From contig JAAYIR010000296.1 of the NCBI GenBank assembly GCA_012523355.1, positions 1-37,678 of the forward strand: a stretch of DNA of 37,678 nucleotides, in the 5' to 3' direction. Below the pieces are notes generated by a model. The model was not told the origin of the DNA. It saw only the letters and a list, made by a program, of their open reading frames with translations, and did not search any database. Each line of letters opens with the position of its first letter. The stretch's first letter is position 1. Both the position numbers and the translations under genes were made by a program. Source of the stretch: a candidate division WS1 bacterium (GTDB lineage: Bacteria; Armatimonadota; Zipacnadia; Zipacnadales; Zipacnadaceae). Below are positions 31,370-37,678 of this stretch, piece by piece.

Positions 31370-32404
31370 ATGAAAGCGAAACCTTGGCAACAGGCAGTGG
31401 GCTGGGCGCTGATTGTGGCGTTGCTGCTAGTGATCCAGCCCGTAGACCGTAAGGTCGAGCGAGATCGGATCGTTCTGGGTATGCACTCGCCGACCCCCTT
31501 GACCAAGATCGTGGACTTCGACCCCACTGCGATCAGTGGGGTGGTGATGGGAGCGGCACTGGGCGGCTTCCGGGGACTGGCCGCCACGATGATGTGGTTG
31601 AAGATGCAGGAGCTATGGGATCGCGGTCAGGGCACGTGGTTCTCCTGTCTGCAGGTTATGCGCAATGTCACCTTGCTGGACCCTTACTGGATTGAGCCCT
31701 GGAAGATTCTGGGTTGGCATTTGGCGTACAATCTATACGTGGAAACCAAAGATCCGCAGGAACGGGGGGTACTTCTGGCCAAAGGCGTGGCAGCTCTCAA
31801 GGAGGGCATCTCATGGAACCCCAACACGTATGAGCTATATGCGGAGTTGGGATGGACCTATTTTGACAAGATCCGGGACTACGAGGAAGCCACGAAGTGG
31901 TTCCGGGCTTCCTTGCAGTTCCCGCATCCCGAGTACCTGGAACGGATGATCGCCCACGCCTACGAGCAACTGCCGGACATGGATCGGGCGCTGGATTGGT
32001 ATGACTACTGCCTCAAGCGGAACCCGGATGACGGGACTGCGCGTGGCGCGACGACCACGTTACGTCTTCGCTACCTGCCCGCGTGGCGCTTGATGCAGGC
32101 CGGCAAGTACGACGAGGCGCTCAAGGCAATTGACCAGCACTTGAGGGTAGACCCCAACGGGACTATCGGGTTGCATGTCAAGGCGCATATCTACGAGCAG
32201 GCGGGACGTAAGCGGGAGGCTCTGGAAACATGGAGGGTCTCTGCACGGGTTAGCGCAACGGACCAGCTCGCGCGCTATAAGGTCAGCGAGCTCAGCGCCG
32301 AACTCGGCCTGCCGGTCTCGCCTGAAGAGCAAGCGCCAACATATCTGATGGAGCAGTACGAGTCCTCCAAACGCATGGCCGTGCCGCGGCGCGGGCGGCT
32401 TTAG
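31370..32404 (+). CDS. Membrane-anchored TPR protein
   Basis: A 344-residue protein. A single N-terminal helix (AVGWALIVALLLVIQPV) anchors it. Helical tetratricopeptide-like repeats run from about residue 75 to 310; recognisable units include GVAALKEGISWNPNTYELYAELGWTYF, EEATKWFRASLQFPHPEYLERMIAHAY and EALKAIDQHLRVDPNGTIGLHVKAHIY, most with the W/G/Y positions of TPRs. It probably scaffolds a complex in the periplasm. It follows the ABC genes at a 23-base gap, so a link with that exporter is plausible, but not shown. A terminator follows. Confidence 0.78.
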   Translation: MKAKPWQQAVGWALIVALLLVIQPVDRKVERDRIVLGMHSPTPLTKIVDFDPTAISGVVMGAALGGFRGLAATMMWLKMQELWDRGQGTWFSCLQVMRNVTLLDPYWIEPWKILGWHLAYNLYVETKDPQERGVLLAKGVAALKEGISWNPNTYELYAELGWTYFDKIRDYEEATKWFRASLQFPHPEYLERMIAHAYEQLPDMDRALDWYDYCLKRNPDDGTARGATTTLRLRYLPAWRLMQAGKYDEALKAIDQHLRVDPNGTIGLHVKAHIYEQAGRKREALETWRVSARVSATDQLARYKVSELSAELGLPVSPEEQAPTYLMEQYESSKRMAVPRRGRL

Positions 32405-32433
32405 GTTGAGGTGGGAGACAGGACCAGTCAAGG

Positions 32434-32466
32434 GGGGCGGAGCGGCACGCTCCGCCCCTTCTTGTT
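32434..32466 (+). terminator. Rho-independent terminator
   Basis: An 11-bp G+C stem, GGGGCGGAGCG (32434-32444) and CGCTCCGCCCC (32448-32458), loop of 3, tail TTCTTGTT. It ends the ABC/TPR operon. Confidence 0.8.
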
Positions 32467-32657
32467 GAGTACGCCAGGGCGCGAATGCTGGTTACAGGTC
32501 TGTAGCCTGCGAGTAGGTAGTCTGGCGGGTGCCCAGGTGGTGGCTACGTGGACCGTCGCAGAAGAGCTCAGCAGGCCCTCAACTGCTGGCCGAGGTCACT
32601 CCCGCGGTGGTGGGCCGAGGCAGCGCTAGCTGTGTGCCTGACGCGAGAGCCGCGCGG

Positions 32658-33587
32658 CTAGTAAGTCAGGACGCCGTGCCATTCGGGGCGGGCAAAGCGG
32701 TTGAGAGGGACCTGCAACAACTCCGCGGCCTGGAGCAACGGCATAGGCGTGGGCCACAGATTTAGCCGTAAGGTGGGGGTGAGGTCCGTCGCGGCGCTGG
32801 TGGCGTCCGGCACCCCCAGGGCCCGCAATATCCCCAGCGCCAGAATGGTATCTCCGTACAGCCCCATGTGGACCCCGTCGCATGTCAGACGCATGCCCGG
32901 GGGTTTGTTGGCGATGGCGGTCATGAACATGGCGTGCCAGTCCACGAGTCCGCAGTTCTTCTCCTCTGCGATCTGCTTCATGGCGTCGGCGTAGACCTGT
33001 AGGCGCTTGTTCTGTTCAGCTTCGGTGCTCTCGTAGATAACCGTCGGTGTCACCAGAATCACGGGGACCTTGGCGCCTTGAGCCTCCTCCACCATCTTGA
33101 TCAGACTGTCTCTATAGAGCTCCAGGTTCGTGGGCTCAAGCGCCTTGTCCCGCCGTTGGCCCACGTCGTTGACTCCGGCGTTGATGAAGATCAAGGTTGT
33201 CCCCTGTCCCAGCTTGGTATCCTTCACGAAGCGTGGGGCCATCATATCGGCGCGATGGCCGCCGATGCCTGCATTGATAAAGATCAGCTTGAGACCCGGG
33301 TAGTTCTGACCGAGTACATACTGAATCAGCCGCAGGTAGCCTCCGCGGTTTACGTTGGTACTGGTTATGCTGTCGCCCATGAAGGCAATCTGATCATCGG
33401 ACCTGACGATCAGTCCTGTGGGTGGGAGTGGGGGAGGTCCGGTCAGGGCTATGGCGTCCACCAACACCCCTGCGAGGTCCGTGCCGGGCGGAGCCGGGGA
33501 TGCTGGCTCCTCCGCAGAAACCGGAATCAGAACGAGGATCACGGTCAGGCAGGCCAGCAAGTGGAGAGTGCTCTTGGAGCAGGGCAT
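32658..33587 (-). CDS. Exported SGNH/GDSL hydrolase
   Basis: A 309-residue protein with a signal peptide (LLACLTVILVLIPVSA, residues 9-24) and the four SGNH blocks: GDSIT (catalytic serine), an oxyanion glycine in NAGIGGH, the asparagine in NAGVNDVG, and the Asp/His pair in CDGVHMG. It should be periplasmic or secreted. Typical substrates are esters of sugars, pectin or acyl chains. It starts 15 bases after the stop of the URO-D-like gene (same strand), with AAAGGGGA before the ATG, so they are an operon. Confidence 0.9.
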   Translation of the reverse strand: MPCSKSTLHLLACLTVILVLIPVSAEEPASPAPPGTDLAGVLVDAIALTGPPPLPPTGLIVRSDDQIAFMGDSITSTNVNRGGYLRLIQYVLGQNYPGLKLIFINAGIGGHRADMMAPRFVKDTKLGQGTTLIFINAGVNDVGQRRDKALEPTNLELYRDSLIKMVEEAQGAKVPVILVTPTVIYESTEAEQNKRLQVYADAMKQIAEEKNCGLVDWHAMFMTAIANKPPGMRLTCDGVHMGLYGDTILALGILRALGVPDATSAATDLTPTLRLNLWPTPMPLLQAAELLQVPLNRFARPEWHGVLTY

Positions 33588-33602
33588 GTACGGGTCCCCT
33601 TT

Positions 33603-34703
33603 CTAGTTATACCGCGCATATTCCTCAACCAGGTCGCCCACCAGGCGAACGATTCCAAGGTCTGCATTCGGCGGGACCTGGTCGGCGACGCCGAACATGA
33701 AGGTGCCACTGTCCTTGTGCAAACGGATGATGTTCAGGACGTGAGTCCGCATGTCCTCTGCCGTGAAGGGGGGCGCGAACATGGCTCCTGGCAGTCCGCC
33801 GATGACCAGTATCTCCTCGCCGATCAGCGCGCGGAGGTGCTCCATCGCCACATCGCCCACCGGCTTGGGGGTTACTGCGTCCAGGCAATCAATGCCGGTG
33901 GCGGGGACCTTCTCGGCTACGCCGCGCAGTGTGCCATCGAGGTGTATGAAGACCTGTTTGCCCGCCGCATGGAGGCCGGCCACCCGCATGGTCAGGTAGT
34001 CCTTCAGGTAGCGGTCGAAGTAGCCGCCCATCGTCTCCGCGGAGAGATTCTCGGCGACCAGGCAGAGATGGTCGGCGCTCTCCGCGACTAGGCGGTACGG
34101 CTCGTTTTGGGCCTCGGCCAGGCAGTCCACCGTCTTCTGGATCTCCTCCGGCTCGTCCGCAACAAGAAAAGCCAAGCTAGTGATCCCAGTCCAATCTCTT
34201 AGCAGGGTGCCAAGTGGTGTGGCGGGCAGCGCGTCCACCGGGACGCCGAAGTCGCCCAGTTCACGGTTCACTTGCCCAGCTCGTTCCGGGATAGGGAGGT
34301 ATACTCGTCTTTCCTCGATGTAACGCACGATCTCCAGGTCTGCGGCGGATTTGACTGGGTATTCCAGGTAGCCATAGGAGAAGGAGACGCGACTGTACTG
34401 CTGGCGCGCAGTAAGCGTTCCAGCCGGGGTCTCCCAGGTAGTAGTGAACAACCCCTCCTTCTCCTCACGTCGGCAGTGCACCTCATCGCCCTCGCGCAAG
34501 TCGTAGGCGGAGCTGCAAGGGACGTACTCGCCGACGCCCAGGTCGCGGTGCATCTGATGGCGGCCGATGGGTCCCTCCCAGGCTGCGGGCAGGTCGCCAA
34601 TCCTGCCATGGGCGAAGTGCCAATAGCTCAAATCGCCAAACCAAACCATGACGTCGGGCTCTTCGCCGCGAAACACCGCCTGCATGCGTTCGCGAGGGGT
34701 CAT
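33603..34703 (-). CDS. Uroporphyrinogen decarboxylase-like (URO-D fold) protein
   Basis: About 366 residues. It opens TPRERMQAVFRGEEPDVMVWFGDLSYWH, the URO-D-type N-terminus, and has VFIHLDGTLRGVAEKVPATGIDCLDAVTPKPVGDVAMEHLR and ILVIGGLPGAMFAPPFT in the C-terminal half, the equivalents of the HSDG and substrate-loop regions in the copy at 7745 (here HLDG). Overall similarity between the two is limited to the fold hallmarks. ATG 34703 was chosen; GTG a few codons upstream is an alternative, and the open frame to 34859 would run through the accD promoter. It is divergent from accD and leads into the SGNH hydrolase. As with the other copy there is no heme context. Confidence 0.78.
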   Translation of the reverse strand: MTPRERMQAVFRGEEPDVMVWFGDLSYWHFAHGRIGDLPAAWEGPIGRHQMHRDLGVGEYVPCSSAYDLREGDEVHCRREEKEGLFTTTWETPAGTLTARQQYSRVSFSYGYLEYPVKSAADLEIVRYIEERRVYLPIPERAGQVNRELGDFGVPVDALPATPLGTLLRDWTGITSLAFLVADEPEEIQKTVDCLAEAQNEPYRLVAESADHLCLVAENLSAETMGGYFDRYLKDYLTMRVAGLHAAGKQVFIHLDGTLRGVAEKVPATGIDCLDAVTPKPVGDVAMEHLRALIGEEILVIGGLPGAMFAPPFTAEDMRTHVLNIIRLHKDSGTFMFGVADQVPPNADLGIVRLVGDLVEEYARYN

Positions 34704-34748
34704 GGCGAGGTATTCCACACGCCGACGGGTTGGTCCTTCTGACGAGTG

Positions 34749-34778
34749 TTGACCAAACCCCTTGCTTCCGAGTACACT
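34749..34778 (+). promoter_or_regulatory. accD promoter
   Basis: TTGACC (34749-34754), 18-base spacer, TACACT (34773-34778), about 40 bases before the chosen accD start. Confidence 0.65.
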
Positions 34779-34818
34779 AGCACTCCTATCAGGGGATCCA
34801 CACAGCAGCGGCGCCGGC

Positions 34819-35676
34819 GTGGCGCAAGGTGATGTGACTTTGGGCAGCCTCGAAGACATTCCGGCGGATCTATGGGAAGAATGCTCAGCCTGCCATCAAC
34901 TGCTCTACTCCCGTGAGTTTGAGGCAGCCTTGTGGGTGTGCAGCAAGTGTGGCTACCACAAGCGGCTGACGGTAGAGCAGCGCCTGGCGACGGTCGCGGA
35001 TGAGGGCTCCGTGCAGGAGCTCTTTGCCGATCTCCCCCTGGCGGATCCGCTGCGTTTCCCGGAATACCATGAGAAGCTGGAGCAGGCCCGGCAGAAGACG
35101 GGCATGGACGAGGCGGTGTGGACCGGGCTGGTTTCCATCGGCGGACACCGCGTGGGGATGGGGATCATGGACTTGGCCTTCATTGGAGGTAGCATGGGCT
35201 GGGTGGTGGGGGAGAAGGTCACGCTGCTGATAGAACGCTGCGTGGAGGAACGACGGGGCGTGGTGATGTTCTGCGCCAGCGGCGGCGCGCGCATGCAGGA
35301 GAGCCTGGTGGCCCTCATGCAGATGCCCAAGACCTGCGCGGCGGTGGGGCAGATGAACCAGGCCCGACTGCCCTATATCACCGTTCTTACCGACCCCACC
35401 TACGGAGGCGTGACTGCCAGCTTTGCCTTCTTGGGCGACGTAATCCTGGCTGAGAAGGGTGCGGCGATGGGGTTTGCCGGGCCACGCGTGATTCAGATTA
35501 CCAAGATGAAGATTGCCCCCGAGGTACAGACCGCGGAATTTCAGTACGAACACGGGATGATTGACTTGCTAGTCGGCCGGGAGCAGGTACGAGACACTCT
35601 GGTGGACCTGCTCGAGTGGTTGGTGCCGCACCCGGTTGACAGGCAGTCGTCGGGGAGCGGCGTCTCTGTGGGGTAG
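34819..35676 (+). CDS. accD: Acetyl-CoA carboxylase carboxyltransferase beta subunit (AccD)
   Basis: About 285 residues. The N-terminal zinc ribbon is CSACHQLLY ... CSKCGYHKRL, then the carboxyltransferase domain with SIGGHRVGMGIMDLAFIGGSMGWVVGEK, FCASGGARMQESLVALMQM, TDPTYGGVTASFAFLGD and AGPRVIQIT. With AccA it transfers carboxyl from biotin to acetyl-CoA, giving malonyl-CoA for fatty-acid synthesis. GTG 34819 is used; GTG 34834, behind AAGGTG, is nearly as good, and a TTG at 34762 lies in the promoter spacer. accA begins 41 bases downstream, the usual accDA order. Regulation of the pair is not evident beyond the promoter. Confidence 0.95.
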   Translation: MAQGDVTLGSLEDIPADLWEECSACHQLLYSREFEAALWVCSKCGYHKRLTVEQRLATVADEGSVQELFADLPLADPLRFPEYHEKLEQARQKTGMDEAVWTGLVSIGGHRVGMGIMDLAFIGGSMGWVVGEKVTLLIERCVEERRGVVMFCASGGARMQESLVALMQMPKTCAAVGQMNQARLPYITVLTDPTYGGVTASFAFLGDVILAEKGAAMGFAGPRVIQITKMKIAPEVQTAEFQYEHGMIDLLVGREQVRDTLVDLLEWLVPHPVDRQSSGSGVSVG

Positions 35677-35716
35677 GGGAGAGGCCAGACTCGGACGGAG
35701 GGTGAGAGGTTGAGCA

Positions 35717-36547
35717 ATGCCAAAGACTGAGCAGCGCAGCCAGCCGCAGGCCACCCGCGATCCCTGGGAGATCGTGCAGTTGGCCCGTGACCCCCAACGC
35801 CCTTATACCTTGGACTACGTGAACCGCATTTTTGAGCGCTTCGTGGAGCTGCATGGCGACCGGCGCTGTGGTGACGACGGGGCGATGGTGGTGGGCATGG
35901 GTTTTCTGGAGGACCAGCCGGTGGCGGTCGTGGGCCAGCAGAAGGGGCGAACCGCCTCCGAGCGCCGCGAGCGGAACTTCGGAATGGCCCGCCCGGAGGG
36001 TTACCGCAAGGCGCTGCGCATGATGGAGATGGCGGCGCGGTTCGAGCGACCCCTAGTGACCCTCATTGACACACCCGGCGCCGACTGCCTGGAGGACTCG
36101 GAGGGTCGGGGCATCTCGGAAGCCATCGCCTGCAATCAGCGCGCCATGTTCGCGCTCCCAGTCCCTATTGTGAGTGTGGTCATCGGCGAGGGAGGCAGCG
36201 GCGGGGCCATCGGCATTGGCGTTGGCGACCGGGTGTACATGCAAGAGAATACCTACTACAGCGTCATCATGCCGGAGGCCTGTGCGGCGATCCTGTGGCG
36301 CGACCCCAGCCAGAGCGTGCGGGCGGCGGAAGCACTCAAGCTGAGCCCGGGGGATGCCATGCGCCTGGGGCTGATTGACGGGATCATTGCGGAACCTGGT
36401 GGTGGGGCCCAAGCGGACTATGACGGCGCGGCGAACCTGGTACGCACGCAGATCGTTGGGGCGTTGGAGGAGCTGCGCCCCCTGGCCCCGGAGGAGCTGA
36501 AACGCAGCCGATACCAGAAGTTCCGGGAAATGGGCAAACCGGAGTAG
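35717..36547 (+). CDS. accA: Acetyl-CoA carboxylase carboxyltransferase alpha subunit (AccA)
   Basis: A 276-residue protein, shorter than the E. coli form (about 319) because the N-terminal helical extension is reduced. The core is complete: DPWEIVQLARDPQRPYTLDY, FVELHGDR, VVGQQKGR, RNFGMARPEGYRKALRMM, LIDTPGADCLE (alpha subunit hallmark), IGEGGSGGAIGIGVGDRVYM and YSVIMPEACAAILWRD. It makes the alpha2beta2 carboxyltransferase with AccD. No biotin carboxylase (accBC) gene is nearby. No clear terminator separates it from the antisense tRNA-Leu 67 bases downstream. Confidence 0.96.
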   Translation: MPKTEQRSQPQATRDPWEIVQLARDPQRPYTLDYVNRIFERFVELHGDRRCGDDGAMVVGMGFLEDQPVAVVGQQKGRTASERRERNFGMARPEGYRKALRMMEMAARFERPLVTLIDTPGADCLEDSEGRGISEAIACNQRAMFALPVPIVSVVIGEGGSGGAIGIGVGDRVYMQENTYYSVIMPEACAAILWRDPSQSVRAAEALKLSPGDAMRLGLIDGIIAEPGGGAQADYDGAANLVRTQIVGALEELRPLAPEELKRSRYQKFREMGKPE

Positions 36548-36613
36548 GCCTGAAACAGGCGCAATTTCGTAGGATAAACAATGCGCACCGATAAGGCGTC
36601 GGCTATGAGGGGT

Positions 36614-36702
36614 TGGTGCCGGAGGTCGGACTCGAACCGACACGAGGGGTGAACCTCGCCAGATTTTGAGTCTGGTGCGTCTGCCAATTCCGCCACTCCG
36701 GC
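36614..36702 (-). tRNA. tRNA-Leu (anticodon CAA)
   Basis: Minus strand: acceptor GCCGGAG pairs with CTCCGGC, anticodon loop CTCAAAA (anticodon CAA, codon UUG), long class II variable arm, T-arm GGTTCGAGTCC, discriminator A and encoded CCA (36614-36616). It is the second tRNA-Leu of the window. Confidence 0.95.
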
Positions 36703-36760
36703 ACGGACGGTAAATATAGCGCGGAGTCTGGGCGGTTGTCAAGTTGCGGAGGTTGCGATC

Positions 36761-37678
36761 ATGAGCGGAAGTTCTGAAAACGTTCCACCTGTGGGAGCTG
36801 TGCCGCCCCCTCCTCCTCCGCCTGCGCCTCCAACGCCCGTGCAGTCGGTGATACGGCGTCCACGTCGTTCGCCTTGGGCCTCTTTCGCGATTGGCTGCGG
36901 CGTGCTCGTGCTGCTGGCGCTTGTCTTTATGCTTGTCTGGCCGCTGGTGACGGTCTTCACCGGCCGCAAGAATCTTGACTTCGGGCGCACGGGAAACGTC
37001 GCCGTGATTGACGTGACCGGCCAGATTCATTTCGGCACCGGCGGGAGTGGGCTCTTCCGCGAGGCCGGGGCCTCCGAGGACATCATCGAGCAAGTGCGCA
37101 GCGCCGCGGAGGACAGCAAGATCAAGGCCGTGGTGCTGAACATCAATAGCCCGGGGGGGACGCCGGCAGCCTCGCAGGCCATCGCCCAGGAGGTGCGCCG
37201 ACTTGGCGCCAAGAAGCCGGTAGTAGCAGCCATGGGCGACGTGGCGGCCTCGGGCGCCTATTATGTAGCCTCGCAAGCGAAGAAGATTGTGGCCAATCCT
37301 TCCACGCTCACCGGGAGCATAGGCGTACGCATGGAGGTCATGTATTTCTACGAGCTGATGCAGCGCTACGGTGTGGCCAGTGAGCAGATCACCAGTGGTC
37401 CTTTCAAGGACATGGGCTCCCCCTTCCGGCCCATGCGGCCGGACGAGCGGGCAGTGATCCAGGGTATCATCCAGGACACCTACGACCAGTTTGTCAGTGA
37501 CGTGGCCAAGGGCAGGAAGGCTGCGGGAGTGGACCTGGATGTGCCGAAGGTCAGGAAACTGGCCGACGGGCGGGTTTACACCGGTAACCAGGCTCTCAAG
37601 GTCGGGCTGGTGGACCAGCTGGGCGATATGCATGACGCAGTGACTCTGGCGGCAGAGCTGGCAGGGGTCAAGGGGACG
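36761..37678 (+). CDS. sppA: Signal peptide peptidase SppA (3' end beyond window)
   Basis: 306 codons are visible and the gene continues past the right edge. A cytoplasmic N-terminus rich in Pro (VPPPPPPPAPPTP) leads to one membrane helix (GVLVLLALVFMLVWPLVTVF, about residues 49-68). The serine protease domain then has INSPGGTPAASQAI, the nucleophile S164 in DVAASGAYYVAS, and the general base K216 in TSGPFKDMGSPFRP, the Ser/Lys dyad of the short (SppA_36K) form. It digests leftover signal peptides and possibly other membrane peptides. ATG 36761 follows GCGGAGGTT. The long Pro-rich cytoplasmic leader is not usual for the short form. Confidence 0.93.
   Translation, partial: MSGSSENVPPVGAVPPPPPPPAPPTPVQSVIRRPRRSPWASFAIGCGVLVLLALVFMLVWPLVTVFTGRKNLDFGRTGNVAVIDVTGQIHFGTGGSGLFREAGASEDIIEQVRSAAEDSKIKAVVLNINSPGGTPAASQAIAQEVRRLGAKKPVVAAMGDVAASGAYYVASQAKKIVANPSTLTGSIGVRMEVMYFYELMQRYGVASEQITSGPFKDMGSPFRPMRPDERAVIQGIIQDTYDQFVSDVAKGRKAAGVDLDVPKVRKLADGRVYTGNQALKVGLVDQLGDMHDAVTLAAELAGVKGT

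Noticed and set aside
34762-34818. TTG start for accD
   Set aside because: It lies between the -35 and -10 of the accD promoter, so it cannot be on the transcript.
36053-37633. Long minus-strand open frame of about 526 codons opposite accA and sppA
   Set aside because: It is the complement of two clear genes and a tRNA, and its protein is Arg/His/Pro-rich without any motif.

Overview
The window is about 37.7 kb of GC-rich DNA (high G/C at third codon positions) from what looks like a diderm bacterium. The diderm inference rests on a polysaccharide-export (Wza/SLBB type) protein, an M48 lipoprotein and SppA. The mix of uroporphyrinogen-decarboxylase-like proteins, an arylsulfatase-type sulfatase, PHP-like proteins, a leucine T-box leader and many tightly overlapping starts (ATGA, TAATG) is compatible with Armatimonadota or a neighbouring deep lineage. 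That placement is a low-confidence guess and no marker gene here settles it.

Region 1 (1 to about 4490) is accessory. A G-rich (+ strand) block carries, in order, a gene fragment, a membrane-anchored thioredoxin-fold protein with a CATC motif, an orphan protein, two small hairpins, a tiny ORF, an HUH rolling-circle replication initiator with the two-tyrosine motif of phiX174 gpA and M13 gpII type proteins, and a large serine recombinase overlapping it. I read this as the right-hand part of an integrated single-stranded-DNA replicon (filamentous-phage-like provirus or integrated plasmid) that continues left of the window. It is the best candidate here for an undescribed system.

Region 2 (4474-13780) is chromosomal: an exported protein behind a structured leader, folE2 with three overlapping downstream genes (two membrane proteins and a URO-D-like protein), a sulfatase, then an mrfA-type helicase overlapping fpg/mutM. 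Region 3 (13810-22415) has a minus-strand Hsp20, a glycosyltransferase-like gene and an M48 protease. These are followed by an SLBB export protein, a putative glycosidase-like protein, lexA (split by a frameshift at a run of eight G), a SpoIIE/RsbU-type phosphatase, a PHP protein and tRNA-Leu(UAA).

Region 4 (22576-29363) has a lone receiver-domain protein, two membrane proteins, a 102-nt inverted-repeat element, a strong promoter feeding a T-box leader and leuA, a convergent PHP-like protein and tRNA-Ala(CGC). Region 5 (29587-37678) has an ABC exporter pair with no canonical start codon on the ATPase, and a TPR membrane protein. A minus-strand pair (URO-D-like and SGNH hydrolase) follows, divergent from accD-accA, then tRNA-Leu(CAA) and the 5' part of sppA, which runs off the right edge.

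Themes: folate or queuosine precursor supply (folE2), leucine synthesis under tRNA-Leu sensing, fatty-acid initiation (accDA), DNA repair (mrfA, fpg, lexA) and envelope work. No CRISPR array, rRNA or IS element was seen.
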